From: Bifidobacterium sp. N4G05
Lineage (GTDB): Bacteria > Actinomycetota > Actinomycetes > Actinomycetales > Bifidobacteriaceae
Assembly: GCF_002742445.1 (NCBI RefSeq)
Contig: NZ_NJNQ01000003.1
Span: 301,460-365,459 of the forward strand
DNA: 64,000 nucleotides
Reading direction: 5' to 3'
Both the position numbers and the translations under genes were made by a program. Each line of letters begins with the position of its first letter. The first letter of the stretch is position 1. Under the pieces are notes generated by a model. The model was not told the DNA's origin. It searched no databases and worked only from the letters and a program-made list of their open reading frames with translations. Of this stretch, positions 45,232 to 54,920 are shown in pieces.

Positions 45232-47631
45232 TTACTTGGCTTCCTCGAACCATTCACGTTCGGAACCGTCGCTCAAGGTGACATGACCGGTTTCACCGCT
45301 CATATGCTTGACGCGGTGCGCGATCTCCTCGTGACGTCCGTGCACCATCGGGCGCTGCACCGGGTTGCCCAAGTAGCCGCAGGTGCGCTTGGTCACGTTG
45401 CAGTGGTCCGGGTCGGAGTTGCCGCACTCCGGGCACTTGAAACCTTCCTCAGTGGGCTCGAAGTCGCCTTGGAATCCGCAATCGTAGCAGCGGTCGATCG
45501 GCGTGTTCGTACCCAGGTAGCCGATGCCGATGTTGTAGGCGTAATCCCACACTGCTTCGAGTGCCTTGGGGTTGGACTGCAGGCACGGGAACTCGCAGTA
45601 GTTGATGAAGCCGCCGGACGCGTAGTACGGGAAGTCCTTCTCGTAGTTGAGCTTTTCCATTGGGGTTGGCTGCAGCCAGACCGGGTAGTGGAAGGAGTTG
45701 GTGTAGAAGTCGTGGTCGGTCACGCCTTCCACTTCGCCGAACTTCTCATGGTCCATACGGTTGAAGCGGTCGGTGAGGGATTCGGCCGGCGTGGAGTACA
45801 CGGAATAGTGGTAGCCTTCCGCGTCGCTCCATTCCTTGCACAGCTCGTTCATGCGCTTGACGATGGACAGTGCGAATTCCTTGCCTTGCGGATCCCAGCC
45901 GTGGTCGCGCATCCAGTTCTTGCCGTAGAACACGCTGGTCGCCTCATACAGGCCAATGTAGCCCAGGGAAACGGTGGCACGTTCGTTGCGGAACAGTTGG
46001 TCGACGCTGTCGTTGGCGCCGAGGCGACCGAAGGCTCCGAAACGGAACAGGGTCGGCGCATTGACCGGCGCGGCCTGCTTGCAACGCATGATACGGAATT
46101 GCAATGCCTGATGAGCCACGGCCATACGCTCGTCGAAGATCTTCCAGAAGCGATCCTTGTCGCCGTGGGATTCCAGTGCGATACGCGGAACGTTCACGGT
46201 GACGACGCCAAGGTTCATGCGTCCGTCTTCCACGTCCTTGCCGGTCGCCGGATCAATCCAACCCTGCAGGAAGGAACGGCATCCCATCGGGGCTTTGAAG
46301 GAGCCGGTGATCTTCACGATGTTCTCGTAGAAGATCACGTCAGGATACATGCGCTTGGTGGCGCATTCGAGGGCGAGCTGCTTCAGATCGTAGTTCGGAT
46401 CGCCCGGATCGGCGTTCACACCATGCTTGATGGTGAACACGAGCTTCGGGAAAATGGCGGTGTGGTGTTCGGAACCGAGGCCGCGGATACGGTTCAGGAA
46501 GATGGCACGCTGAATCTCGCGGGCGAACCAGTCGGTGCCCAAACCGAAGCCAACGGTCACGAATGGGGTCTGTCCGTTCGACACACGATTGGAGTTGATC
46601 TGGTATTCCATGGTCTGCATGGCGTCGTAGATGGCCTTGCGGGTCTGGATCTTCGCCCACACCTCGCGCAGCTGCTGCAAACGGCTGGCATCCTTGTTAA
46701 ACGGCTCGTCCATCGGCAGGGCCGGACGGTCCTTTTCGAAATGCAGACGCTTCGGTTCGACATCCTTGGCCAAGCGTACCTGGCGTTCGGCGATTTCAAT
46801 CGGCAGGTCGTCAGGCATGATCTCATGGGCCTGCTCAAGGAATTTATCGTAATCTTTCCTGGCATATTCAACGAAGTGCTCATCGGCACGGTTGGCGGTC
46901 TGGCCACCATATTGGCTGGAAGCCACGTCCTTCATGATCTGGGTAATCTGCGTGGCAGCGATAGAAATGCTGTTCGGCGAGCCCATCGGCGCGTTGCCGA
47001 GGGTGAAGCCGTTGGCGAGCATATCCCAATAGTTCGGCAGAGAGCAGTTGGATTGTGCGGTGAACGGCGAGTAGTCGGCGTCGTGGAAGTGGATGTCACC
47101 CTTCATATGGGCGTTGGAGACCGCATCCGGCAGCATGGAGAAGGCGGACGCCTTGGACACCGCGCCCGCCAGCAGATCGCGCTGGGTGGAGTAGACGTTG
47201 GAATCCTTGTTGGCGTTCTCGCGCACCAGAGCCTCGTCACGGTTCACCAAACGCTTGACGGCTTCGTTGATGTCGGTGGCCTTGGCACGTTCGATGTCTT
47301 TGTTCAGACGGTAGTTGGTGTATGTGCGCGCCACATCGTACAGGTGGTCTTCGATCAGGCCGTGTTCAACGAGATTCTGGATGTCTTCGATCTTGGCGGG
47401 ACCGTTGTAACGATCCTTGATTTCAGCTTCGACCTGATTGGCGATATCACGGATCAGCTGTTCCTCCTGCGGCCCAATCTTCTTATCAAGGTCGGCGAAG
47501 GCTGACTTCACCGCGCTGATGATGTTGATCGGATCGAAGTCGACCACACGACCGTCGCGCTTCTCAACGAGCACCTTACCGGTTCCCGTTTTAACGGTTG
47601 CGGAGACGGCATTCAGAGCCTGCGTTTCCAT
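45232..47631 (-). CDS. nrdD: Anaerobic ribonucleoside-triphosphate reductase
   Basis: A 799-residue class III ribonucleotide reductase. An ATP-cone is at the N-terminus (VEKRDGRVVDFDPINIISAV). The glycyl-radical domain near the C-terminus has RTCGYLGNPVQRP with the radical Gly, and a zinc site is formed by CYDCGFQ and CPECGN. It makes deoxynucleotides in the absence of oxygen, in line with an anaerobic host. It requires NrdG encoded downstream. Length and motifs are complete. The promoter faces xseA in a 324-bp divergent region with possible NrdR boxes. Confidence 0.97.
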   Translation of the reverse strand: METQALNAVSATVKTGTGKVLVEKRDGRVVDFDPINIISAVKSAFADLDKKIGPQEEQLIRDIANQVEAEIKDRYNGPAKIEDIQNLVEHGLIEDHLYDVARTYTNYRLNKDIERAKATDINEAVKRLVNRDEALVRENANKDSNVYSTQRDLLAGAVSKASAFSMLPDAVSNAHMKGDIHFHDADYSPFTAQSNCSLPNYWDMLANGFTLGNAPMGSPNSISIAATQITQIMKDVASSQYGGQTANRADEHFVEYARKDYDKFLEQAHEIMPDDLPIEIAERQVRLAKDVEPKRLHFEKDRPALPMDEPFNKDASRLQQLREVWAKIQTRKAIYDAMQTMEYQINSNRVSNGQTPFVTVGFGLGTDWFAREIQRAIFLNRIRGLGSEHHTAIFPKLVFTIKHGVNADPGDPNYDLKQLALECATKRMYPDVIFYENIVKITGSFKAPMGCRSFLQGWIDPATGKDVEDGRMNLGVVTVNVPRIALESHGDKDRFWKIFDERMAVAHQALQFRIMRCKQAAPVNAPTLFRFGAFGRLGANDSVDQLFRNERATVSLGYIGLYEATSVFYGKNWMRDHGWDPQGKEFALSIVKRMNELCKEWSDAEGYHYSVYSTPAESLTDRFNRMDHEKFGEVEGVTDHDFYTNSFHYPVWLQPTPMEKLNYEKDFPYYASGGFINYCEFPCLQSNPKALEAVWDYAYNIGIGYLGTNTPIDRCYDCGFQGDFEPTEEGFKCPECGNSDPDHCNVTKRTCGYLGNPVQRPMVHGRHEEIAHRVKHMSGETGHVTLSDGSEREWFEEAK

Positions 47632-47730
47632 TCATCATCCTTTCCGGGTCGGACCCCATCCGACCAGGTTTTCATGCTTTGTTTCGCATGCCATATGTTT
47701 TCTACGTCCATAGACTCTACGCCATAGTCA

Positions 47731-47776
47731 GCACTAAATGTAGTAGCGGCACGCCGACAGTAAGACTATATATTCC
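47731..47776. promoter_or_regulatory. possible paired NrdR boxes upstream of nrdD
   Basis: CACTAAATGTAGTA (47732-47745) and AAGACTATATATTCC (47762-47776) resemble the ACACWATATWTTGTGT-type NrdR box loosely and lie about three helical turns apart. This was read by eye only, and no NrdR gene is in the window. Nothing else notable is seen in 47632-47955. Confidence 0.3.
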
Positions 47777-47955
47777 ATTTTTGGCTTGATTCCGCCATTC
47801 CTTAACCTGTGTGACAAAGGTAACGATTTCGCCACAGAGTGTCGCCCGAGTGTCGATTTGACGCAGGCACCGAAGAGGGACTATACAAGGTGGGGTACCC
47901 TCACACGATTCGAACATGTGTTTCATTTGTCCGCAAGATGATGGAGTCTTGAACT

Positions 47956-49236
47956 ATGACTTGGAACCAGGATTACACACCCCCGGCAGCGCAATCGAAC
48001 AGCAAACCGCTGCCGCGACTGGCCGGCGAAACCACCGCTGACAACCCCTGGCCGGTAAGTCTGCTCAGCGAGAAATTCCACATGGCCGTTGAACGGTGGC
48101 CATCGGTTTGGGTGGCCGGGCAGATCACACAGATCAACACCAGACGTCAGGGCAGTGCCTACATCACGTTGCGCGATGATTATCAGGACATTGCGTTGGA
48201 GGTCAACGGCTTCGGACAGTTCGCCGCAGCAGCCACTCCTTTCGTGCAGGGCGATCGTGTCATCATCCACGGCAAACCGAATCTGTGGATGAAACGCACC
48301 TCCCTGTCTTTACGCGGTGACGCCATCATCGCCGCAGGCGCGGGCGGCAGCCTGAAAGCCATGATCGACGAATTACGCAAGAAGCTTAAAGGCGAAGGAT
48401 TGTTCGACGCCGACCGCAAGCAGCCACTACCAGAGTTTCCGCATTGCATCGGTCTGATTTGCGCCCCGCAGGCCCGCGCGGAAGGCGATGTCATCACCAA
48501 TGTGAGATTGCGTTGGCCTGTTGTCGATTTCAAAGTGACGCATGTGCATGTGCAGGGTGAGCAGTGCCCTTCCGATGTGATCAAGGCGATCGCGCAGATG
48601 GATGCCGATCCCGACGTCGATGTAATCATTGTGGCCCGTGGCGGCGGCGCTTTCGAAGATCTGATCGGATTTTCCGACGAAGGTGTGGTGCGCGCCGCGG
48701 CAGCCGCCCATACGCCGTTGATTTCCGCGATCGGTCATGAGGATGATTGGACATTGCTTGATTTGGTCGCCGACTTGCGTGCATCCACGCCAACGGATGC
48801 GGCAAAGAAAGTCGTGCCAGACGTTCGTGAGCAGATGCAACTCATCAATGTGAACATCGAACGCATGCGCATGCGCATCGACGCCACCGTCAACAATGAA
48901 ACAAGACTGATCGAAGGCTATGCGAACCGTCCAAGCCTTACACAGCCGCTCACCATGCTGGAACCGCATCAGCGTCTCATCGACGACGCAAGAACCCGCA
49001 TGAGAATCGGCTTGACACGTATTCTTGACGACGCAAGTCTCACCATCGAAAAAGCGCACGCTTCACTGACCGCGCTCAGCCCACAATCCACCCTCAACCG
49101 AGGCTATGCGGTAGTGCAGGGAGCGGACGGCCATGTAATCGACGATGCGAACGCTGTGAACACCGGCGACCAACTCACCATGACATTGAAGCACGGCATG
49201 ATCGTGTCCGAAGTCACCACCGTAACGAAGGAGTAG
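47956..49236 (+). CDS. xseA: Exodeoxyribonuclease VII large subunit
   Basis: A 426-residue protein with an N-terminal OB-fold (WVAGQITQINTRRQGSAYITLRDD, cited in parts, about residues 50-75), the catalytic domain containing GLICAPQARAEGDV, IIVARGGGAFEDLIGFSDE and ISAIGHEDDWTLLDLVADLRASTPTDAA in separate blocks, and a C-terminal coiled coil ending LNRGYAVVQ. Exo VII degrades single-stranded DNA in both directions. It is co-transcribed with xseB, whose ATG lies two bases after the xseA stop. ATGGAG precedes the start. The length is slightly below that of E. coli XseA because the coiled coil is shorter. Confidence 0.95.
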   Translation: MTWNQDYTPPAAQSNSKPLPRLAGETTADNPWPVSLLSEKFHMAVERWPSVWVAGQITQINTRRQGSAYITLRDDYQDIALEVNGFGQFAAAATPFVQGDRVIIHGKPNLWMKRTSLSLRGDAIIAAGAGGSLKAMIDELRKKLKGEGLFDADRKQPLPEFPHCIGLICAPQARAEGDVITNVRLRWPVVDFKVTHVHVQGEQCPSDVIKAIAQMDADPDVDVIIVARGGGAFEDLIGFSDEGVVRAAAAAHTPLISAIGHEDDWTLLDLVADLRASTPTDAAKKVVPDVREQMQLINVNIERMRMRIDATVNNETRLIEGYANRPSLTQPLTMLEPHQRLIDDARTRMRIGLTRILDDASLTIEKAHASLTALSPQSTLNRGYAVVQGADGHVIDDANAVNTGDQLTMTLKHGMIVSEVTTVTKE

Positions 49237-49238
49237 CA

Positions 49239-49523
49239 ATGACCAACGAAACCACCCCCGCATCCAGCCTGACCGACAAGGAACGCGAAGCCATCGCACA
49301 AATGCCTTATGAAGAGGCTCGAGATCAGCTCATTCAGGCCGTGCAGGCACTTGAAGCCGGCGGACTTAACCTTGACCAGTCCATGCGCCAGTGGGAGCTT
49401 GGCGAGGCTCTTGCCAAGCGCGCCCAAAGTTTGCTCAGCGAAGTACGCGCCAAGCTTGACGCAGCACAGGCGGAACAGGCCACTGCGGCCAATACCGCTG
49501 GAACGCAAGACAATCTGGCCTGA
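49239..49523 (+). CDS. xseB: Exodeoxyribonuclease VII small subunit
   Basis: A 94-residue, mostly helical protein with the family pattern MPYEEARDQLIQAVQALEAG followed by LDQSMRQWELGEALAKRAQSLL. Several small subunits bind the XseA coiled coil. GAAGGAG inside the end of xseA serves as the ribosome-binding site. An Ala/Gln-rich tail of about 20 residues follows the conserved core. Confidence 0.95.
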   Translation: MTNETTPASSLTDKEREAIAQMPYEEARDQLIQAVQALEAGGLNLDQSMRQWELGEALAKRAQSLLSEVRAKLDAAQAEQATAANTAGTQDNLA

Positions 49524-49666
49524 AAATACCGCCAATACATCGTTTTCCTGACTGTGCGCCACACGTTTTTACAAGGCGTTATATGGCGTACAGTCATGCA
49601 GAAATTTCGGATTTCTTCATTTCGGCACCACACTCGTCCGGAATGTGTGTAGAATGAAGATTCGTT

Positions 49667-49739
49667 GCCTCAGTAGCTCAGTGGATAGAGCACTTCTCTC
49701 CTAAAGAAGGTGTCGTAGGTTCGATTCCTATCTGGGGCA
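49667..49739 (+). tRNA. tRNA-Arg (anticodon CCU)
   Basis: The cloverleaf is complete: acceptor GCCTCAG/CTGGGGC, D arm with AGCTCAGTGGATAGAGC, anticodon arm CTTCT-CTCCTAA-AGAAG giving anticodon CCT, and T arm with GGTTCGATTCC. It is 73 nt long with discriminator A, and CCA is not encoded. It reads the rare AGG codon. Confidence 0.95.
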
Positions 49740-49798
49740 CTTTATTTTATGCGGATACGCAGCCGATACGTCGATACGTAGTTGCGCCGACACTCTTC

Positions 49799-50896
49799 TC
49801 ACACGTCGAATTGCACGGTTGCCAGCAACGCCTTGTGATCACTTCCATCGATTTTCAACGATTTGACCCGACCGGCCAACATGCCGGAATCCAATACGAT
49901 ATGGTCAATGCCCGCAAACGTCGGCACATAATCGATATTCGCAGGCCACGTGAACACCAATCCCCCAGCCGCCTGCTTGGCCGCATCCGTAAACCGCGCT
50001 CCCAAGAAATTGCGGAACGGCGTATGATCGTCGGTCGCATTGAAATCACCCATGAACACGTACCTGCGAGACGTATCGTATCGAAGCCGTCCAAGCTCAT
50101 CCAATGAACGCTTCCACTGTTGCCAATATCCATCGGTCGGAGACGTGGTATGCACCGAAACGAAACGGATCTGCGTCTGACCATCATTGAATGCAACCGT
50201 GGCTCCTGGCATGAACGACGCGCTCGAATCAACATCATCATCAGCTGGATCAACAAGCGGACTCGCCGACCACAAACCATTGCCATACACGCCGTCTGAG
50301 CTTGCCACCTGCGCATACGGCAGCAAATCGCCAATACCAGCCTTGTTCAACTCGTCCACGAAAGCATCGGTCGTTTCCTGCAGCGCCAACACTTCCACAC
50401 GCTCGCTACGCACCACATCGACAATTTCCTGCGCGTCGGCACGACCCTTAAACACATTGCATGTCATCAAACGGGCGTAATCATCCTGCGTATTGGCGGA
50501 CGCTCCCGAAACCGCTGCGATCGCAGCACGCGGAAGCTTCGTCTCATTGTAGAAAAACGGATACTGCCACCATACTTGCAAAGCGATCGCTGCAATCGCA
50601 AGCAATACCGACATTGTTCGTTTCGAAACAATGCCGCAAACCAACGCGATTACTGCAAGAATCGCAAACCAAGGCACCAATGAAACGATGATGGGAACAT
50701 ACGGCCACGCCTGAATCTCAGCAGGCAGTATGTGCGAAACAGTGCCCAGCAAAGCCGCAATCGATAGAATGCCAGCCAGAAAACCGCATATGATATTGCG
50801 CACGCGATGCGACTTAGTTTTCTTCAACGTGCGAATAGGCTTAACAGCCTTCGCCTGCGCCGTACGCGGTTTCGTAGGCGTACCAGACCGTGCCAT
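49799..50896 (-). CDS. Membrane protein of the endonuclease/exonuclease/phosphatase (EEP) family
   Basis: A 365-residue protein with a basic N-terminus, three transmembrane segments (about residues 35-125) and an EEP domain. Metal and catalytic motifs are VLALQETTDAF (Glu), VFMGDFNATDD (Asp, Asn), GIDHIVLDSG and GSDHKALLATV (His). Such proteins hydrolyse phosphodiesters or phosphomonoesters. With the active domain probably outside the membrane, lipids, nucleotides or extracellular DNA are possible substrates. The ATG at 50896 follows TTGGAGGATGT, which favours it over an upstream in-frame start. It is monocistronic. Confidence 0.88.
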   Translation of the reverse strand: MARSGTPTKPRTAQAKAVKPIRTLKKTKSHRVRNIICGFLAGILSIAALLGTVSHILPAEIQAWPYVPIIVSLVPWFAILAVIALVCGIVSKRTMSVLLAIAAIALQVWWQYPFFYNETKLPRAAIAAVSGASANTQDDYARLMTCNVFKGRADAQEIVDVVRSERVEVLALQETTDAFVDELNKAGIGDLLPYAQVASSDGVYGNGLWSASPLVDPADDDVDSSASFMPGATVAFNDGQTQIRFVSVHTTSPTDGYWQQWKRSLDELGRLRYDTSRRYVFMGDFNATDDHTPFRNFLGARFTDAAKQAAGGLVFTWPANIDYVPTFAGIDHIVLDSGMLAGRVKSLKIDGSDHKALLATVQFDV

Positions 50897-51210
50897 ACAT
50901 CCTCCAACATGGGCATTGCGTTCCATCAGTCAATACATCAATCATCAAATCAGCCATCAAAACCGAGTTCATGACGAACGCCATCGGCAATAGTGCGGCT
51001 TTATAGTACCCCAACTTCCACATTCGCTGGCAAATAGTCGCAATCGTCTCCATAAATTTAACGAAAAACAATCGAAACACAAAAATCACCATCTTGCCCC
51101 CAACCATTAAATGCTATTATGCTGGACACATAAGAAATCGTAACTAATGGGGGTACGACGCCTTACGCAAGAGCAATGGCTGCTCATGTATACCGAGAGG
51201 GGGCTATACC

Positions 51211-51885
51211 ATGCTGGAACTTGACCACGTGGGGTTTTCGTATGGAAAACGTCTGATTTTAGACAATGCGAGCGCATTATTCAAAGAAAGTTCGACAACG
51301 GCAATAATGGGACCTTCCGGCTCAGGAAAGACCACTTTGCTGCGTTTGATGGACGGTTCTTTACAACCAGACACTGGCTCCGTCACCATTGATGGCGCAA
51401 ATGTCAATTCCATTGATCGAAAAAATCTTCTCGGATCTTTATGCATGCGCATATTTCAGGATTACAGGCTCATTCCATATCTTGACGTGCGAGAAAACAT
51501 CATGTTGGCGTTTGAAGCGGCGCATAAGGACCTCGGACAAACCAAGATTAAGAAAACTTCCCGCACTGAAAACAACATAATCGATAACTTGCTTGAAGAA
51601 GTGCATTTAGCAGGCTATGCAAACCATTTGGCTGACCAATTGTCAGGAGGAGAGCAGCAACGTGTGGCCATCGCACGCGCGATCGCCATGAAACCACGTG
51701 TGATTCTCGCGGATGAACCCACCGGCGCGCTTGATGAGGAAAATACGCAGGCAATCGCAACATTGCTTTCAGATATTGCCCACAAAGAGCGATCCATTGT
51801 CATAATCGCAACGCATGACGCTACGGTCGCGCAGCACAGTGACCGCATTGTGCGCATTCAGGACCACAAGTTGGTGGAGCAATGA
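51211..51885 (+). CDS. ABC transporter ATPase (MacB/LolD type)
   Basis: A 224-residue ATPase with Walker [10 protein letters not shown], signature LSGGEQQR, Walker [15 protein letters not shown] and the switch IIATHD. It belongs to the FtsE/MacB/LolD group that works with FtsX-like permeases in peptide export, lipoprotein handling or antimicrobial-peptide resistance. GAGAGGGGGC precedes the start. It overlaps the permease gene by ATGA, which ensures coupled translation. An AT-rich promoter-like TATTAT lies near 51115. The GC content is lower than in neighbouring housekeeping genes, hinting at transfer. Confidence 0.92.
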   Translation: MLELDHVGFSYGKRLILDNASALFKESSTTAIMGPSGSGKTTLLRLMDGSLQPDTGSVTIDGANVNSIDRKNLLGSLCMRIFQDYRLIPYLDVRENIMLAFEAAHKDLGQTKIKKTSRTENNIIDNLLEEVHLAGYANHLADQLSGGEQQRVAIARAIAMKPRVILADEPTGALDEENTQAIATLLSDIAHKERSIVIIATHDATVAQHSDRIVRIQDHKLVEQ

Positions 51886-54254
51886 ATGGCATGCCTTGCC
51901 ACAGCACTGGAATCACGAAGCACGTTACCTCTGGATATTTGAGATTCCATCCGATGCTCACCATCTCACTCTTTGTGGTGGCATTATTGTCGGCGATGCT
52001 ACCCGCGGTGGCCTTAAACAGCTTGAATCTATACGTACAGGCCGCCAAAGAAGGCGCAGCAGGTCAATCCGGAGGGTACACGTACCAAATTTCAGGAGGC
52101 AGCAACGATGTAGCCGAAGAACTCAGGCAACAAGTCCAAAACGGTAAGGCCATCGGCGTCAAATCCGCACAAGGATCAGTAGGCCTCACCTCCGCCAGCG
52201 GCTCTTCACGAAACACCATCGCAGACATAACTTTTCTAACAGGCCCCTCACGATATGGCACGCTCATCGAAGGGCATCAGCCGTCGCAAAAAAACGAAAT
52301 CTCCCTGTCTCGGGCCGCAGCTGAACAAATTGACGCCCAGCTGGGAGATATAGTCACCGTGCAATGTGACGATTCCGCATTATCAGGCGACTATAAGCTC
52401 ATTGGCATCACCGTCGATGCTGCGAACACCAACACCGTGTACGCAACAGCAGTGTCTTCCAAAGACAATCTCCAAAACATACAAATGTGGCTCACCGACG
52501 ATGACGCTACTGTAAATCAGGGAGAAGTCGCAAAAGAGAGCGCAACCAACAATGTCAATATCGGATACATCAAATCGACAATACGAAATGCCGAAGAAAC
52601 GGTTCGTACTCGCGATCTGCCAGGATGCCAATGGTACGGAATAGTTCTGTTCCTTTGCTTGCTGTGCGTACATATCGCAGTAATGACGGCATTCTTCCGA
52701 GCAGGTCAGTGTTCTGGAGATGCTGTGGTAGAAGCTCTGGTAGCTTGCGGATTCTCCCTCACCACCAGCAGATGGACAGTGTTTCGAGGATTGCTTATTT
52801 GCACAATACCCGGAGCCGCAATTGGCATCGCGGCCGGATATACAGTATTCGGTCTTAGTTACAGGATCATAGGCAACATATTCGCCCAATATTGGGAATG
52901 GCAACCATCAGCAACTTCCCTGCTGTCCATCTTTTTTGTCGCAGCGATTTTGCTGTGCTCGCTATGCTTGACATGGTTGGTTTTGTTCTTCCGCATGTCC
53001 TTTAAGCATGACATCACAACCAGAAACGCATTATGGTACATCATTCTCTCCTCGGCCGTTCTGCTGTTTTCTTGTGTGGCGATAGAACGTTATCATGCAG
53101 CCGCATGGCCGTTTGGCGGATCAGTGGGCTCGGTCATGGGGGCTTGCGCTCTGGGACCTCTGCTCCTTTCACTGCCTTGGCTTTTCCGCACGCCAGCACA
53201 ATGCAATGCGGTAGAACGTACACGAAGTTTGTCTGCCCCAGTATGTGCATTGGCACTCTTATTGTTAGGTGCCAGCTCATTGTTCAGCGGGCAAATGATG
53301 ATAGCGACAGGCAATTCGGATAATGGGCTGTTCATCGCCGATTATTTGACTCAGGATGACTTGAACTATCTTGCCGGCAAATATCCCGAGACTCTAGATA
53401 AAGCCGTCGTGCTCACGGCACCGGATGAATCCCGGTATCTGGTCCGCGCCGCGACTTCCCATGCTTACGATTGCGTCATTCAACATGGCTCCGACGATGC
53501 GGATTGCTACTCAGATTCCGATAATGAAACCACTGTCATGCTTGTTGATAGCAACTCATCTTTGGCCGGTAAAACCAACGACGTTCATATTACTGAAAGC
53601 GGCAACACTGGCATCATTCTCATCGATCCCGCAACCCAAAAAATAACTCAAGCAGCACAAGTATCCACCGAGGGCACCGACTCGCTGCTCAATGATTACA
53701 CCATGCCCGGCGTGGTTCTTGGAATCGACTCACCACAGGCAAAAACGCTTGGCCTTACGCCAAGCAACCGGCATACTCTCGTTATTACTGATTTCCCGTC
53801 AATCGCTTCCGGCGTTCGCGATTCAATCCGATCCGACATCATTAACCGTTGCGGGTATGCATTCATTACCGAACACGACACCACCTCTTACCGCTCCTAC
53901 ATGGCACGCGCCATTGCCATACCAGCTTTGGCCACAATTATCAGCGGCCTGACATTCGCCGCATTGGCCATATCAACACGTCAAACGCAGTCAACATTAC
54001 GCTGGGCGCTTCAAGAATTCGGTGCATCACGATTTCAGCTCATGCGTTTGTTCAGACCCTTAGGAATAACCATGTCGTTGGGATCAACCATAGCCGTATT
54101 CCTGGGATGGCTGGGCTCGCATCCTTGGATTATTGCGCCCGCGAACGAATTCGGCACCACTGGCTGGTGGTGGCTCATACCGCTACCTGTCATTTTTATT
54201 GAAACGGCATTGTTCTGTTGGTGGTTTTCGCTACCTGAGCGCCGCAATCAGTGA
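51882..54254 (+). CDS. FtsX-like ABC permease, large
   Basis: A 790-residue membrane protein with one N-terminal helix (about 28-50), an extracytoplasmic domain to residue 245, a cluster of about six helices (245-470), a second outer domain, and three C-terminal helices (near 665-785). This matches the duplicated FtsX/MacB-like permease plan seen in bacteriocin-resistance and peptide-efflux systems. It is translated with the ATPase through a 4-bp overlap. It has no recognisable substrate domain. The two-component genes at 33712-35560 are of the type that often control such pumps, but they are 16 kb away. Confidence 0.85.
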   Translation: MNGMPCHSTGITKHVTSGYLRFHPMLTISLFVVALLSAMLPAVALNSLNLYVQAAKEGAAGQSGGYTYQISGGSNDVAEELRQQVQNGKAIGVKSAQGSVGLTSASGSSRNTIADITFLTGPSRYGTLIEGHQPSQKNEISLSRAAAEQIDAQLGDIVTVQCDDSALSGDYKLIGITVDAANTNTVYATAVSSKDNLQNIQMWLTDDDATVNQGEVAKESATNNVNIGYIKSTIRNAEETVRTRDLPGCQWYGIVLFLCLLCVHIAVMTAFFRAGQCSGDAVVEALVACGFSLTTSRWTVFRGLLICTIPGAAIGIAAGYTVFGLSYRIIGNIFAQYWEWQPSATSLLSIFFVAAILLCSLCLTWLVLFFRMSFKHDITTRNALWYIILSSAVLLFSCVAIERYHAAAWPFGGSVGSVMGACALGPLLLSLPWLFRTPAQCNAVERTRSLSAPVCALALLLLGASSLFSGQMMIATGNSDNGLFIADYLTQDDLNYLAGKYPETLDKAVVLTAPDESRYLVRAATSHAYDCVIQHGSDDADCYSDSDNETTVMLVDSNSSLAGKTNDVHITESGNTGIILIDPATQKITQAAQVSTEGTDSLLNDYTMPGVVLGIDSPQAKTLGLTPSNRHTLVITDFPSIASGVRDSIRSDIINRCGYAFITEHDTTSYRSYMARAIAIPALATIISGLTFAALAISTRQTQSTLRWALQEFGASRFQLMRLFRPLGITMSLGSTIAVFLGWLGSHPWIIAPANEFGTTGWWWLIPLPVIFIETALFCWWFSLPERRNQ

Positions 54255-54318
54255 CCACTGGATTCGCCTTCGCACATAACCGGAACATAATTGGACTTGG
54301 GCGAATCACGTAACGAAA

Positions 54319-54349
54319 AATCCCGAGGAGCGATGCTCGACTCGGGATT
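54319..54349. terminator. terminator after the 5S rRNA
   Basis: AATCCCGAG (54319-54327) pairs with CTCGGGATT (54341-54349). On the minus strand it ends GGGATTTTTCG, 14 bp past the 5S 3' end. It can also end the FtsX gene on the plus strand. Confidence 0.8.
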
Positions 54350-54362
54350 CAAAAAAGTTTAA

Positions 54363-54480
54363 GTGCGGCGACGTGCTACTCTCCCACACCCTCTCGAGTG
54401 CAGTACCATCGCCGTGCTAGACCTTAGCTTCCGGGTTCGGAATGGGACCGGGCGTCTCACCTAGGCTCTGATCACCGCAA
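54363..54480 (-). rRNA. rrf: 5S ribosomal RNA, solitary copy
   Basis: On the minus strand the sequence shows the 5S core GGTCCCATTCCGAACCCGGA followed by AGCTAAG, closing helix ends TTGCGGTGA/TCGCCGCA and the 3' part GGGAGAGTAGCACGTCGCC. A terminator follows. No 23S or 16S sequence is present in the 440 bp upstream (54481-54920), and the next feature there is an aminotransferase gene. This is therefore a lone 5S gene and not the tail of an rRNA operon. Confidence 0.93.
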
Positions 54481-54840
54481 GATGAAATAATACGCACACA
54501 TGCCTCAATCACCAAATCACGGCGTGTCGCAACACGTTTGACCACATCAGCCGCGCCGTGCTTTTAGCGCTTGCCTCAGGTTCAGGGCGAGCTCCGGAAG
54601 CCGCGTCAACGATGAGCATGTGTACAGTTATTCGAACCAATATCAAGCACACCGAGTCGCGTGGCATACGAATGCAAATCGACCATGATTCAACAGCATA
54701 GTTACCGAAGCATTTAACATGTTACGCGACATGCCATTGACAACCTTCGCTTTTTCTTATCTCAAGTCAGGAAGAAAAGGGTGCTTACCCCTCTTATAGG
54801 GCGGAAACAACGATTGCAATCAACAGAAAAACATATACAA
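54481..54840. other. gene-free leader upstream of the lone 5S
   Basis: This stretch shows no ORF or rRNA. A possible hairpin GGCGTGTCGCAACACG-like pairing lies near 54520. A minus-strand TTGTCA at about 54740 could be a promoter -35, but no clear -10 was found. Confidence 0.4.
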
Positions 54841-54882
54841 AAGACGGTTCCACACGATGTTTCCATCGCACGAAACCGTCTT
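54841..54882 (-). terminator. terminator of the aminotransferase gene
   Basis: AAGACGGTT (54841-54849) pairs with AACCGTCTT (54874-54882), with a nested CGATG/CATCG stem. On the minus strand it ends GTCTTTTGT. Confidence 0.75.
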
Positions 54883-54920
54883 CACCGCAAAAACAACAGT
54901 CTCAACAAGCCATGCAGAAA

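Noticed and set aside
54481..54840. Possible 23S rRNA tail upstream of the 5S gene
   Set aside because: No conserved 23S 3' end sequence was found on the minus strand in this stretch.
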